A DNA stretch of 64,000 bases, from NCBI RefSeq assembly GCF_024399475.1, contig NZ_CP101620.1, forward strand, positions 2,867,126 through 2,931,125, read 5' to 3'. A program made the position numbers and the translations under genes. Every line of letters starts with the position of its first letter. Position 1 is the stretch's first letter. Below are positions 46,125-57,497 of the stretch, piece by piece. The notes beneath the pieces are model-generated. The model had not been told where the DNA came from. It worked only from the letters and a program-made list of their open reading frames with translations, and did no database searches. The DNA comes from Allocoprobacillus halotolerans. GTDB taxonomy: Bacteria > Bacillota_I > Bacilli_A > Erysipelotrichales > Coprobacillaceae.

Positions 46125-49100
46125 TTACATAGCAAATAATTCTTTTAAATCTTCTGTTGTTAAATTAGAAATATTGCCTTGACTTGTTTCCACAAACATA
46201 TCTGCTAATTCTTTCTTCTTTGCTTGAAGAATTTGTATTTTTTCTTCAATTGTATCTTTCGCAATTAGCTGGTGAACTTGTACATTATTATGCTGACCTA
46301 TACGATAAGCTCTGTCTGTTGCTTGATTTTGAGCCGACATATTCCACCATGGATCAAAATGAATAACTGCTTGAGCTGCTGTTAAATTCAGCCCTGTTCC
46401 TCCTGCTTTTAAAGAAATCAAAAAGACATCTGCTTCACCATTTTGAAATTTTTGGACAAGTTCCCTTCTTAACTCTTTATTTGTTTCACCGGTTAAAATG
46501 AAATATCGAATACCTCTTAATTTTAATTCTTCTTCCATCAAATCAAATACTTTTGTAAAAGTTGAAAACAATAAAACTTGTTGATGATTTTCTTTATAGT
46601 TTGTTAATAATTCCATACATGCTTTCATCTTTGATGAACTTTGAGGTATATTATCATAAATCATTCTTGGTTCACAACAGATTTGTCTTAATTTTGTAAG
46701 CATGGCTAAGATTGCTATTTTATCCACTTTTTCCATTTTCAATAAATCTTGAAGTTGATGATTGACTTGAGCAAGATTAGCATAATATAGTTCTCTTTCT
46801 TGTTCACTCATTAAAATTAATTGTGTTTTTTCTATTTTATCAGGTAATTCCAATAAAACATCTTTCTTGTTTCTTCTTAAAATAAATGGTGATACCATTT
46901 TCTGTAATTGCATAATTTTATCTTGATTATGATTTTTCACAATATCAGATTCAAATCTTTTTTGGAAATAATGATAATTATATAAATATTGAGGCATTAA
47001 AAAATCAAAGACAGACCACAATTCAGCTAAAGAATTTTCTATGGGTGTTCCTGATAATGCTAATTTATGTAATGCATGAAGTTGTTTAACTGATAAGGCG
47101 TTTTTGGTTTTTTGATTTTTAATATACTGCGATTCATCAAGGATAACATATTCAAATTCAATGTCTTCATATAATTCAAAATCACGACGCAGATAATCAT
47201 AAGATGTCACATAGAGATGTTTTCCTTGAATGGATTGAATCAAAGATTTTCTTGTCTTCGCATCAGAAACAATACAAGTTATAGGGAGTGTTTTAGAAAA
47301 CTTATGAACTTCATCTTCCCAGTTATAAATTAGCGAAGAAGGACATACAACAAGACTAGGCTTATCGACTTCCAGCTGATCTAATAAAGCTATCACTTGA
47401 AGTGTTTTTCCTAACCCCATATCATCAGCCAAGATACCATTAAAACCAAAATCGTACAACATACGTAACCATTGGTAACCTTCTTTTTGATAATCTCTTA
47501 ACAATTGATCATAATAAGGTGTGAGTGGATAGATGTGATGTTGATATTTGTCAAACTGATTGATAAGATTTTGAAATGATGATTGACGTTCAATTTGTAA
47601 ATGATCAAATTGACTCGTATCATTGTTCAATGCAAAAGCACGATTCTTATTTAAAGTCAATGTTCCATCTTGAATATCTTTGGCCTCCATGTGATATTCA
47701 TCCATCAATTGTGATAATTCTTCAAGATCAGGTGATTCAAGATAAAGAAGTTCACCATTTTTTAAACGATGGAATTTCTTTTTGCGACGATACCTTGACA
47801 ACACTTCAGCAATTTCCATTTGAGGAATTTGAGCACTTTCTATATCAAGCGATAAAAGATCATGATCAACTCTTACACCAACTTGGATTTGATAACGAAC
47901 AGGTCTCCCAATTTTTTTCAATGAATCAGAAATATAAATTTTACAATATTGTTGTAAAAAGGCAATACCATCATGCATAAAATCATAAGTTTTTTCATCA
48001 TAACTATCAAAATATGCACAACCTTTTGTTTCATCAATATATTGAGATTGTTGGCGAAAATACGTTTCTACAATATCCTGTTCAACAGTTGTCATGAGAT
48101 CTTGTTGAAAAGCCTGAATACGATTTTGTTCTTCATCTTCATAATAAATTTTAAAGTAGACTTGTTCATTTTCATTCATATCGCCATATATTTTAATGAA
48201 TGTATAAGGTGATTGAAACAATTCAAAATCACATTCAATATCTAAATAATTTTGCATTGGCTTTAATAAATATTTATAAAAGTCATCAAAATCATCTGCA
48301 CTTATTAACATTTCTCTTTCTAATAAATGAAGTAAAACTTCAAACAATTTATCATTCAATTTCATTTGAAGTCGTTGAATCTTTGTTTGATTTTTATCAC
48401 TTGTTATAAAATAGATATAGTTTTCACCTTGATAAAAAACATGCTCATCTTCTAACTGAAAAATATAATAATCTTGGTCTTTGCTTAATTTCACTTGAAT
48501 CGCATAATCTATATCTTCAAAAACACAGTGATCTAAACCTAATTCTTTATATAAATCATAAAATTCATCTAAATAATCTGTGCGAATATAAAAATATCTA
48601 TCCAGGCTTAAATGATTCCCATAATCAAAAAAATATCTTTCACGATATATATCATCCAATATTTTTTCTACTTTTTTAAGGAAATCTATCTGTTTTAATG
48701 CCTCCTCTGTAAAAGCATTTCGTGTATGTGTAAATTGTAGAAATTTACCATATTTGACGAGATTGTTATTGTCTATATCTTCTAAAAAACCACTTATGTT
48801 TTTAATGATATATTTTTTGGCATTTCCGACTTTATATTCTAAACATAGTCCATCATCACTTTTAGAAAGAAAAGCAGTCAATTGATATTTTTCATGAGAA
48901 ATCATTGAACTCACTTGATTATGATAATATTCTTTATTTTCTATAATAAAATCTGTGGTTTGCGAAGCTTTCAATGCATAAATACGTTGTCTTTGTCGAT
49001 TTCTTTCTTCCTCTTGACGTTTCTTTTCATTTTCAAATTTAGAATTGATATAATTATAAGGAAAAGATGAAACTTCTAATTGATTTAATTTCAACAGAAC

Positions 49101-49361
49101 AGCTCCAATATGAGCACATGGACTTCCCTCACGACACCATCTACATTCACAAGTATAATCCAATAATTCATATTCATCATCAAATGAAAAAGAACATTCA
49201 AATTCTTCTTTTCTCACATCCACAATGGCATTACAAAAATATTTGCCATCTATATATTCAATATGTATACTTTTGACATTATCATAACGCTCATAACTTT
49301 TTGCAATGGATATATTGTTTGGGCTAGGTAAAGATTTAAATATATTAAATTCTGTTTTCAT
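46125..49361 (-). CDS. SWIM zinc-finger SNF2-family helicase
   Basis: 1078 aa from MKTEFNIFKSLPSP (ATG 49359-49361, AAGGAGAGCGAATTT upstream; an earlier in-frame ATG has no ribosome site). SWIM motif CECRWCREGSPCAHIGAVLL near residue 80, a middle SNF2-associated region, then the ATPase: NGILADDMGLGKTLQVIALL (Walker A), YVILDESQYIKNQ (DExx), LSGTPIENSLAELWSVFDFL, and helicase C FLISLKAGGTGLNLTAAQAV, DRAYRIGQ. Such proteins translocate on dsDNA and often lie beside restriction or defence loci. -10 TATAAT at 49386-49391 suggests its own promoter after the jet operon terminator. Confidence 0.93.
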   Translation of the reverse strand: MKTEFNIFKSLPSPNNISIAKSYERYDNVKSIHIEYIDGKYFCNAIVDVRKEEFECSFSFDDEYELLDYTCECRWCREGSPCAHIGAVLLKLNQLEVSSFPYNYINSKFENEKKRQEEERNRQRQRIYALKASQTTDFIIENKEYYHNQVSSMISHEKYQLTAFLSKSDDGLCLEYKVGNAKKYIIKNISGFLEDIDNNNLVKYGKFLQFTHTRNAFTEEALKQIDFLKKVEKILDDIYRERYFFDYGNHLSLDRYFYIRTDYLDEFYDLYKELGLDHCVFEDIDYAIQVKLSKDQDYYIFQLEDEHVFYQGENYIYFITSDKNQTKIQRLQMKLNDKLFEVLLHLLEREMLISADDFDDFYKYLLKPMQNYLDIECDFELFQSPYTFIKIYGDMNENEQVYFKIYYEDEEQNRIQAFQQDLMTTVEQDIVETYFRQQSQYIDETKGCAYFDSYDEKTYDFMHDGIAFLQQYCKIYISDSLKKIGRPVRYQIQVGVRVDHDLLSLDIESAQIPQMEIAEVLSRYRRKKKFHRLKNGELLYLESPDLEELSQLMDEYHMEAKDIQDGTLTLNKNRAFALNNDTSQFDHLQIERQSSFQNLINQFDKYQHHIYPLTPYYDQLLRDYQKEGYQWLRMLYDFGFNGILADDMGLGKTLQVIALLDQLEVDKPSLVVCPSSLIYNWEDEVHKFSKTLPITCIVSDAKTRKSLIQSIQGKHLYVTSYDYLRRDFELYEDIEFEYVILDESQYIKNQKTKNALSVKQLHALHKLALSGTPIENSLAELWSVFDFLMPQYLYNYHYFQKRFESDIVKNHNQDKIMQLQKMVSPFILRRNKKDVLLELPDKIEKTQLILMSEQERELYYANLAQVNHQLQDLLKMEKVDKIAILAMLTKLRQICCEPRMIYDNIPQSSSKMKACMELLTNYKENHQQVLLFSTFTKVFDLMEEELKLRGIRYFILTGETNKELRRELVQKFQNGEADVFLISLKAGGTGLNLTAAQAVIHFDPWWNMSAQNQATDRAYRIGQHNNVQVHQLIAKDTIEEKIQILQAKKKELADMFVETSQGNISNLTTEDLKELFAM

Positions 49362-49435
49362 AAATTCGCTCTCCTTATTTTTGTCATTATACCACACTTT
49401 TATCATAGAAAGATAATAAATCCAAATAAAACAAG

Positions 49436-49467
49436 AAAATAGGAAACGAACAAACATTTCCTATTTT
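49436..49467. terminator. bidirectional-looking terminator after jetD
   Basis: Eleven-bp perfect stem AAAATAGGAAA/TTTCCTATTTT. On the minus strand the 3' arm ends in TTTT. Confidence 0.7.
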
Positions 49468-49501
49468 GTATCTTTTTTTAAATCCCCATATTTATAAAAC
49501 T

Positions 49502-50775
49502 TTATTTAGTAATCAATTCTTTCATTTTTAATATCTCAACTTGATAAAAATCAATAAGTCCCTCTTGATAACCAAAAGCATATTCTTGTTTTATACACTT
49601 TGCGATAGTCTGTAAATCAGGTGTTTTTATTTGATTTAACATTTGTAATCTTTTTGTTGAGATTTCCACTTGCTGCACTTTTATGCGTTCAAATAATAAT
49701 GCACTATATCCAAATAAAATCAAATCTTTATATCTTTGTTTTAATTTTTCAGCAATGATCAGTCCTTCTGGATCAAAGTCCCCTGCATAATACAATTGAC
49801 ATTCACTATCAATAAGTTTATCTAATAACAAGTATGTACAAAAATTAATTTGTCCATTACTGCAAATCAGTCCAATATTCATTCGTTGCCTCTTAATAAA
49901 GTCACACATCATACGAAAAACTGACGGATTTTCAAAGATAAAAACATCTGAGGGAACAAACTTATCTTTGATAGCATTCATATTATAAAGATTCATATTC
50001 CAAGGCTCATAAGCATCATAAAACCCCTGCCATGAAGGATATACATTTTGAGGCAAAATATGGCATACATAACAATAATTTGATAAATCATCTTTAAGAA
50101 TACCTGCACTGTATAAAATATCTATGACCTTTAATGATTGAAATGTTGATTCCTTATAGTCTAAATAATATTCTATACCCCTCATTAATAAATCCCTTGG
50201 TAAATCCTCATCAAAATAATGAGGATTTTTTGTAATATTTTGAGAAAACACTGGCATCAGTTCAAAACGTGATTGATAAACAGGCAATTGATTTATTGCA
50301 TGACATACATTTTCAATAATAGATTGATAAGTCTTTGAATCATGTTCAAAATATTTTTTAACATATCGATCCGTTGATAAATAATAATTTAACCAATCAT
50401 AAGCTTTTGTGTTTTGAAATGATTCTAATAATAAATCTTTAAATTCATCTAATTCAAGAGTTCGTAATTCTTTTAATTCTTTTCGACTATAAATCAGTGA
50501 TTGATTCAATATTTCTAATGTTTTTAAAAAGTCAACGCCTACAAAACGTGTTTTTTCTAACTTTTTTGAAATTGGCTATAAGTCAATTCTAATTTATTAT
50601 TGGATAAATCTAATCCTAAACCACTTAAACAGTCTTTTTGATCTTCATCTAAATTATCTAAAACAATTTTACCTCCCAAACGTCCTAAACGCTTATATTG
50701 AAAAATCCATGCATCTATAAACATTTGAAAACCTGGTTTATTCAAATAGATAGCTAATTCTTCTTCAATACTCAT
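49502..50775 (-). CDS. jetD: Wadjet type II JetD (Toprim-like nuclease subunit), one-base frameshift
   Basis: 424 aa, DUF3323 N-terminal plus DUF2399 C-terminal architecture (TIGR02679). MSIEEELAIYLNKPGFQMFI starts at 50775, overlapping the jetC stop (ATGA). Near 50557, CAAAAAAGTTAG has six A where seven join YSQFQ-KK to LEKTRFVGVDFLKTL. The Toprim-type acidic sites are VFIFENPSVFRMM (glutamate) and LYYAGDFDPEGLIIAEKL (DxD). In Wadjet, JetD is the nuclease that cuts small circular DNA once JetABC have extruded it. Confidence 0.86.
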
Positions 50776-53700
50776 GAATATTTTAACCTCTTATTTTTTC
50801 CATTCCAAATATAAGCAATCACTGTCACAAATGGAGCATTATTTGGTCTAAACAATTCATATATAGCAAGTGATAAACATGAAGGATAATCGCCCCACAA
50901 CACTTGTGAATTCATAATATAATCAAAACCAAACTTAGTGATTAATGCAAACATATTATCAATATTATTTTCATCAACCCCTGCAAATGCTTCATCTAAA
51001 GCAATCAATAACGGCGCATCTGGTCTAGCGCTCTCAAATTTTGCAGCAACAGCTGAAAATAAAGGGACATACATTGATAATGCTTTTTCTCCACCACTGT
51101 AAGCATAAAAAACATGTGAAGTTAATTCCTTACGATTTTCATTTGGTTTTTTCGCATACAGTGTAAAATCAAACCATTGACGATAATCCATGACATCTTT
51201 CATTAATTGATGGAAAGATGATGTTGTATTTTCATCTTGACTCATTTTTCTAGCATTATTGATTTTAGAACGGAAATGATTAGATATTTTTTTGCGATCG
51301 CTATCTTTTAATATATGATAATCCATTTCTAGTAATTCTACCAGTTTTTGAGTATCTAATTGATTATCATCGTTAGCCTTACGACTTTTCCATTTCAAAC
51401 TTAATTGTAAACCACTACTTGTATTCATATCATTCATATAACTTTGAATCTTATCAACCCATTGACGACTAGCATGAATACGTTCTCTTATCTTCTTAGA
51501 AATCGTATTAACCAGAATATCTTCAAAGATATGCCTATCTTCATCAACAATCAATAATTCTTGCATTTCTATATTCTGTTCTAAGATTTCAGTTAACTCT
51601 AAGAAAGAAATTCTTTTCCCTTGATTTGTTGCTTTTAAGATAATTCTAGATGGGACATCATCCGCTTCATGACACAATGAAATACTTTCTTGTACAACAT
51701 TATATTGATTCAAATAAATATTTTGTTCAAAATAAACACGCTGTAGTTGATTCTGATAATCAGCAATTGATTTTTTATGATTAAATTGTTGAATTAAATC
51801 ACGCATAATGCCCTCTAGTTCATTATCACTCACATCTTCCTTTATAATAAAATGCAAATCTTTTTCTTGCATAAAAATATCTTTATATATAGACATGACA
51901 TCTTTTTGTGATTGCTTTTGTTCATCAAGATTTTGCATATCTATATCAATCTGTTCAATTTTTGTTTCTAAAACAGACTTTTCTTTTTCTAAAGCAGTTT
52001 TTTCATTTTCTAGTCTTGTTAATTCATCTTGTAATATTTGAATTTGTTTTGCTATATCCTGATAACCTGATGCATCCAATTTTTCTTGTAATAAATCACG
52101 TTTTTGAGTAATAACACTGATCTTATGTTGATATTGTTCTATTTCATAATGGAGTTCATCTAAATCATATGTGAGTTGTTGATATTTTTCATCTTGTAAT
52201 GCTTTCATATCTACATTTTGTATTAATTTTGTATAATTATCATGAAATGTTTCAAATGCATTTTGATAATCTTGTAAATCTTCTTTATAGGCTTGAAATG
52301 CACCTTGTTGTGGTGGCAATAATAATTTTGACGCAAAAGTTTGTATACGATTATATATCTCAGTGAGTTTTTGATTTTCTTGTAAAATAAGTGTTTGTAA
52401 TTCTTGAATTTTCTGTTCTAAAGCAACCTGTTCTTTTCTTAAAATCTCTACATTTTCTAAACTTTCTTTTAATTGTTTTTCATCTCGAAAACTTTTATAC
52501 TCAGTAAAAAGAAGCTGTTGCTGTTGTTGAGATAATTGTTCTTTTTCAATATATTTTGTCTTTGAATCTTCTAAATCATGAATCTGTTGAAGACATATTT
52601 CAATTTTCTCCTGCTTCATGCGCATACGACTTTCATAGCCGATATAAATAGCTTCTTGATTTAAAGAAAGACTCCCTTCAATGATTCCTGATTGAAAATA
52701 CTTATCTTGAATCATAACTTGTTGATTTGTTTCAATGGATAAATTTTCCAAAATATTTAATAAATCATGTTGATTCGCTAAATCAGAAATGGTTATTGTA
52801 GGCATCTCTTCTATTTCTTGATTTGTCCAAAGATAAAAATCTTGGCATCCTTGTGGAAGTTCCTTGATTTGATCTTGATATTTTTTATGAACAACAAGCG
52901 CATTTAATAACTGCATCTTTGATAATATTTCTTCGATTCTTTGTTTATCTTCATAAGACAATGACGAATCAAATTCAAGCAAACGATAGAACGGTATATA
53001 AGGAATATGATTCTCATTCAAATATTGACGATTGAGTTGATTTTCATTTGTTTGTGGTGGTTCTATATCTTCTAAAGATTCAAGATATTCTTTTTCATGA
53101 TAAAGTTTTGATAAATCATTTTCAATATCTTCAATATTTCTTCTATATTGTGTTTGTTCTTCAATCATATATCTTGACATATCATGATAGATATTATCAA
53201 TCATTTTTTGAATTGCAAAATAATCATGTGTCATTTCATAATCAATCAAATGTTCTCTTATTTGATTCATATCCTGATGAGAAATTTTAAGTATTTGATT
53301 ATGCTCATTATAACGATGATAATCTTCTAAATATTCTTCTACCACTTGTTGATACTCTTTTTCTGAATAATCAATTTGCGTTTGTAATGCAATAAACTGT
53401 TCTTGTTTTTGACTTTCATCATTTTCATAAAATGCAATATGTTGAGATTGATTTTCATAATCTTTCCATAAAGTTATTCCCTCATCAATCTGTTTCATAT
53501 GATTTTGTAAAACTTGACGTGTATAGGCAAATTCAAAATTTTTCTTTTTGTTTTCAAAACATTCTTTAATCGCTAGATGCTCACTTAAAGATAAAGAAAC
53601 ATCTAGTTCATTCATTTCCTGTAAAATCTTTTGACAAGCATATTCTTTTTGATCGATGATATTTTGATATTCATCAATACGCTGAATCAAATCTTGATAT

Positions 53701-54779
53701 AATTCTTCTTTTTGTTCACAATTCATCTTTTTCTTATCTAACTCTCTTTGATATTCAATAAGTTCTTGATTATACTCCCTGATTGATTCTATCCATGCTT
53801 CAATATCACTACTTTTAATAGAAGCGAGTTCATTTCTTTTCACTTCATAATCAATTTTATTTTTATCTAATTTTTGATGATTATTGACTAAATCTTGTTG
53901 AAAATGACTTTTATCTCTTTCTTTTTGTTTAATCGTTTGATTTATCTGTTGATATGAACATTGTTCTTTAGCATATTTTGTCCATTTTTCTAACAAAAGA
54001 ATTTGATTATAAGTTTGATATATTGTTTTTAATTTTTGAGCAGCCTGAAGACTTTGTTTCAATAATTCTAATTGATCTTGGAGATTATCCATATTCATAA
54101 TGGCTTCACTCATCGGTCTTAAATCTTCATCACTTAATGGTTGCAAAGATGAAGCTAATATTTCATTAATCTTTTGTGGTGATAAAGAATTGCTTAATTT
54201 AGGAGAACGAAGTTGTAGAAGTAAACCAATGGCATCACTATAATCCTGCAAACTTTCAAAACCAAATAAAGCATCATTCACACGCTTCATATATTCTTTT
54301 TGTGATTTGATTACCTGATCTCCTAAAATATTTTTCAATTGCTTTTCACTTAATGTCAATTGATTTTCCATCAATTGAAAATCTATTTGAATTCGACGAT
54401 TATCTTCAATTACAAAATACCATGGATCCAACGGTTTCCCTTTTCTGGCACGTAATCCCATTCCAATTGTTTTATACAGTTCGCTATCTTCTCTTTTAAA
54501 TTCTAAATAAAGATAGCCAATGCGTTCTTCTCGTGAAGAATTTTCATCAATCAAATATGTTTCCATCTTTCTTGAACGCGTTCCAAAAGGATCAAGTCTT
54601 TCACTGCTTTTATTACCATCTAACAATAATGGAATAAAACTTTGCATAGTGACTGATTTTCCACTTCCATTACTTCCTCGTAAAAGCATATGTCCATTTT
54701 CAAATTCAAAAACTTCATTTTCATAACACCAAAAATCAACCAATCCCATTTTATTCATATGCCAACGACTTAAACTCAT
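50772..54779 (-). CDS. jetC: Wadjet type II JetC (SMC-like ATPase)
   Basis: 1335 aa, intact (TIGR02680 type). Walker A is MLLRGSNGSGKSVTMQSFIP near residue 40, followed by the RSRKMETYLID segment typical of MukB-like heads. Two long coiled coils (residues about 230-560 and 700-980) flank a hinge-like middle. The ABC signature HVFYAYSGGEKALSMYVP and Walker B DAPLLIALDEAFAGVDENNID stand at the C-terminus. It powers loop extrusion. The start overlaps the jetB stop and its stop overlaps jetD. Confidence 0.93.
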   Translation of the reverse strand: MSLSRWHMNKMGLVDFWCYENEVFEFENGHMLLRGSNGSGKSVTMQSFIPLLLDGNKSSERLDPFGTRSRKMETYLIDENSSREERIGYLYLEFKREDSELYKTIGMGLRARKGKPLDPWYFVIEDNRRIQIDFQLMENQLTLSEKQLKNILGDQVIKSQKEYMKRVNDALFGFESLQDYSDAIGLLLQLRSPKLSNSLSPQKINEILASSLQPLSDEDLRPMSEAIMNMDNLQDQLELLKQSLQAAQKLKTIYQTYNQILLLEKWTKYAKEQCSYQQINQTIKQKERDKSHFQQDLVNNHQKLDKNKIDYEVKRNELASIKSSDIEAWIESIREYNQELIEYQRELDKKKMNCEQKEELYQDLIQRIDEYQNIIDQKEYACQKILQEMNELDVSLSLSEHLAIKECFENKKKNFEFAYTRQVLQNHMKQIDEGITLWKDYENQSQHIAFYENDESQKQEQFIALQTQIDYSEKEYQQVVEEYLEDYHRYNEHNQILKISHQDMNQIREHLIDYEMTHDYFAIQKMIDNIYHDMSRYMIEEQTQYRRNIEDIENDLSKLYHEKEYLESLEDIEPPQTNENQLNRQYLNENHIPYIPFYRLLEFDSSLSYEDKQRIEEILSKMQLLNALVVHKKYQDQIKELPQGCQDFYLWTNQEIEEMPTITISDLANQHDLLNILENLSIETNQQVMIQDKYFQSGIIEGSLSLNQEAIYIGYESRMRMKQEKIEICLQQIHDLEDSKTKYIEKEQLSQQQQQLLFTEYKSFRDEKQLKESLENVEILRKEQVALEQKIQELQTLILQENQKLTEIYNRIQTFASKLLLPPQQGAFQAYKEDLQDYQNAFETFHDNYTKLIQNVDMKALQDEKYQQLTYDLDELHYEIEQYQHKISVITQKRDLLQEKLDASGYQDIAKQIQILQDELTRLENEKTALEKEKSVLETKIEQIDIDMQNLDEQKQSQKDVMSIYKDIFMQEKDLHFIIKEDVSDNELEGIMRDLIQQFNHKKSIADYQNQLQRVYFEQNIYLNQYNVVQESISLCHEADDVPSRIILKATNQGKRISFLELTEILEQNIEMQELLIVDEDRHIFEDILVNTISKKIRERIHASRQWVDKIQSYMNDMNTSSGLQLSLKWKSRKANDDNQLDTQKLVELLEMDYHILKDSDRKKISNHFRSKINNARKMSQDENTTSSFHQLMKDVMDYRQWFDFTLYAKKPNENRKELTSHVFYAYSGGEKALSMYVPLFSAVAAKFESARPDAPLLIALDEAFAGVDENNIDNMFALITKFGFDYIMNSQVLWGDYPSCLSLAIYELFRPNNAPFVTVIAYIWNGKNKRLKYS

Positions 54780-55897
54780 GATGCACCCTCCTCAAATTCT
54801 CCTGTCAATTTTGCGACAACAGGATAAAAAACAATTTCTTCATCTTGCTGGGACATAAAGCCTATTTCCATAAAACGTTGATAAACCATATCAACGAGTT
54901 GATCAAGACTCTTTTGTCTATATGTAGCTGGTAAATAAGACAGCTGTTTTTGAATAACAATTTTAAATCTTTTTAAAATTCTTTCCTTTCCATCTATATA
55001 AAGTTCTCTATCATCAATTTTATAATCTCCATTTTTTATACCTTTACGAATTTGACTGCAACAAAGAACAACCAATTCATCTAAAGCATTTGATTTAGGA
55101 AACATTTGACCGACTTTCACATCATCATCTAAAATAAGAAAAGCACTTGATTCATAAACCTGCAAATCACATGGAAAAAACTGTTGCAAATCTTTTTCAA
55201 TACTTTTTCTATATCTACGTATATATGAAAAATCATCATTCTCATCATCTTCACGATAAATTCCACAAGATAATAAAAGACGTCGATAGACACGTTGAAT
55301 ACGAATAAGACCTCTATCTTGATTATCATTAGAAATCCATTCATTTTCCATCACATCTTGAGGATATGTCCATTCAAAAACATCAGCTGTAAAATTTCTC
55401 ATAAAATATCTTGATAATCCAGTATTTTCAAATAAAACCTCAACAAATTGATCTTGCATAAAATGATCACTATTTCCATCATCTTGAATAATCAATTGTT
55501 CTTTAATACAAAATTTTAAAACATTCACAAGCATCTTACGGTGTTTAAATTGAAGCCAGTAATTTTCATCAACCCCTAATTGTATTTGTACAAATTCACA
55601 TAGATGTGATAGTATAAACTGCTCTTCAACTTCTTTATCTTCAAGAAATGTTAAAATATAACAAAAAATTTGATATTCTTCCACATACTGAAATTGAGTG
55701 ATTCCCATCCAGGGTTCCCCTTTTCCTGGTGTTTTATCTAAACGGATAAATTGAGGATGAGAAACCAAAGAAAAACCAGCCTTTTCCTGAAAAAGATTTC
55801 TTAACTCTTTAATATGATCTTTAATTTGATAATAACGTTCTTGATCATTACGCTTCAGTACCCACCTTTGCGAAAGTAAAATTTCTTTATTATTCAT
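54776..55897 (-). CDS. jetB: Wadjet type II JetB (DUF2398, kite-like subunit)
   Basis: 373 aa, intact, TIGR02678/DUF2398 family: QERYYQIKDHIKELRNLFQEKAGF, GKGEPWMGITQFQYVEEY and the late IEKDLQQFFPCDLQVYESS. I start at ATG 55895-55897 (MNNKEILLSQRWVLKR), with AAGGAGAAAAGTC upstream; the in-frame extension to 55948 has no ribosome site and lies inside jetA. It overlaps jetA by 8 bp and jetC by 4 bp, showing tight operon coupling. It is expected to bind JetA as a MukE-like partner. Confidence 0.9.
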   Translation of the reverse strand: MNNKEILLSQRWVLKRNDQERYYQIKDHIKELRNLFQEKAGFSLVSHPQFIRLDKTPGKGEPWMGITQFQYVEEYQIFCYILTFLEDKEVEEQFILSHLCEFVQIQLGVDENYWLQFKHRKMLVNVLKFCIKEQLIIQDDGNSDHFMQDQFVEVLFENTGLSRYFMRNFTADVFEWTYPQDVMENEWISNDNQDRGLIRIQRVYRRLLLSCGIYREDDENDDFSYIRRYRKSIEKDLQQFFPCDLQVYESSAFLILDDDVKVGQMFPKSNALDELVVLCCSQIRKGIKNGDYKIDDRELYIDGKERILKRFKIVIQKQLSYLPATYRQKSLDQLVDMVYQRFMEIGFMSQQDEEIVFYPVVAKLTGEFEEGAS

Positions 55898-57377
55898 GAC
55901 TTTTCTCCTTAAAAATAATTTTAAATTGTGGCATGATAAACCTTCCATCTAAACACTGCACTTCACACATATGATGTGATTGGCTTTTATCAATTAAATA
56001 AACTCTCCCATCATCTGTTTTTGATGATAATGATTCTTGTCCTAATGCTTTTGACAACCACATTAAAAGTGTTTTTCTCGTATTTGAGTCAATCACAGGT
56101 AAAGATGAAAAATCTATTTGATTATCAACAATCAGTTCTTGAATTTTATCCATTTGTTTAGCATATTCAGCTTCAATCATCAATTGTTGTTCCATACGTT
56201 CAAACTTATAATCTTGTGCTGGTTTTCTCACTGTCTTTTTTCTAACTATACGTGAATGAGGATCAAATTGGATATAAGATGGGTGATCTTGATAAACACC
56301 CATATGAATATCTTCACTTAGACGTCGAGAAATATAGTTGAGATGCAAACAATCTTCTACCCCAAAAATATAGGCACTCATACAATGGGCTTCATTTACA
56401 TCCTGACATTTCTTAAATATTTCAGCAATATGCAAATACTGTTCTTTACGATGTGAACCTCGATTTATCATTTCAGATATTTGTTGAGCATAACGAGTCA
56501 TTTTACGAATAATCTCATTAGATATATCATACAAATGATCTACTTCATTATATCCATCCTGTCCAACAAACCAATAAAACAAACTTAACCACTTATCTTT
56601 AAAATTTTGATAAATATCCTCTCTATTTAATTCTCGACCAATACGTGGAATAGAAAGTTCATAATCAGTAGCTTTTTGAAAAATCAACTCCAAATCATCA
56701 TAATCAATATTCTTGATGAGACTTGAAATCAAACTCCCAGTGTTTTGCATTGTCATGACAAACTCTCTTAAATACATGATTATTTTATCTTTATAAACTA
56801 AAAATTCAGTTGTTTTCATTAATTCTTCTGCTTTGGCACTATTCAATGTTTTAATATAATCTTGATAATTTTGATTTAATCTTACAAAGTCATTCATCAA
56901 TAAATTCAACCATCCATTAACATCAACACTTTCTTTTTTGACAATTTCTTTTACCTGAGATAATTGTTGATAAATTCTTTCTAATAAAGTTGGTTCTAAT
57001 GATGCTCCTTCAATTTCTAAATTTTCTAATCTTAATGTCATTCTCTCAATCTCAACTGTATATTCACTTAATTGATAACGATACTTTTTATTTTTGAAGT
57101 CATCAATTGTTCTGACTTTATTACTATCTTGACTGGCGGTTAAGTTTTGCCATTGGGTAAGTTGTTGCAAATCTTGTTGACATTGTTCTAAGGTATAATC
57201 CTGATAACCATCTATTTGTCTTATTTCATCATAAACTTCTTCTTTATGAATCCAGTAATGAATTTTTTCATATTCTAAAAAGAAGTATCTAATAATTAAA
57301 CGATACCTATCGACATTATCCGCTCTTAAATAATTGACTTCTTTGATTGGCTTCACTAACTTATCATAAACTTTCAT
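55890..57377 (-). CDS. jetA: Wadjet type II JetA (DUF2397, kleisin-like subunit)
   Basis: 495 aa, intact, TIGR02677/DUF2397: LRADNVDRYRLIIRYFFLEY near the start, the helical middle LLERIYQQLSQVKEIVKK, and VDHLYDISNEIIRKMTRYAQ. The start MKVYDKLVKPIKEV (ATG 57375-57377) follows GGAGGAAGTTC; the upstream ATG overlaps that site. In the complex JetA closes the JetC ring. Promoter TTGCGA-18-TATAAT at 57410-57439, right after a terminator, so jetABCD is its own unit. Confidence 0.9.
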   Translation of the reverse strand: MKVYDKLVKPIKEVNYLRADNVDRYRLIIRYFFLEYEKIHYWIHKEEVYDEIRQIDGYQDYTLEQCQQDLQQLTQWQNLTASQDSNKVRTIDDFKNKKYRYQLSEYTVEIERMTLRLENLEIEGASLEPTLLERIYQQLSQVKEIVKKESVDVNGWLNLLMNDFVRLNQNYQDYIKTLNSAKAEELMKTTEFLVYKDKIIMYLREFVMTMQNTGSLISSLIKNIDYDDLELIFQKATDYELSIPRIGRELNREDIYQNFKDKWLSLFYWFVGQDGYNEVDHLYDISNEIIRKMTRYAQQISEMINRGSHRKEQYLHIAEIFKKCQDVNEAHCMSAYIFGVEDCLHLNYISRRLSEDIHMGVYQDHPSYIQFDPHSRIVRKKTVRKPAQDYKFERMEQQLMIEAEYAKQMDKIQELIVDNQIDFSSLPVIDSNTRKTLLMWLSKALGQESLSSKTDDGRVYLIDKSQSHHMCEVQCLDGRFIMPQFKIIFKEKSHE

Positions 57378-57409
57378 GAACTTCCTCCACATTCCATATT
57401 ACAAATTTC

Positions 57410-57439
57410 ATTATACTCATTATGTCATCACTATCGCAA
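57410..57439 (-). promoter_or_regulatory. jetABCD promoter
   Basis: -35 TTGCGA (57439-57434), 18-bp spacer, -10 TATAAT (57415-57410), 33 bp before the jetA ATG. No obvious operator repeat beside it. Confidence 0.6.
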
Positions 57440-57460
57440 TAAGATTCGACGTTTTCTCAA

Positions 57461-57490
57461 CAAAAAAAATGATATGAACATCATATCATC
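57461..57490 (-). terminator. terminator between the upstream operon and jetA
   Basis: Nine-bp perfect stem ATGATATGA/TCATATCAT and a run of eight T on the minus strand. Confidence 0.8.
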
Positions 57491-57497
57491 TTTGTTA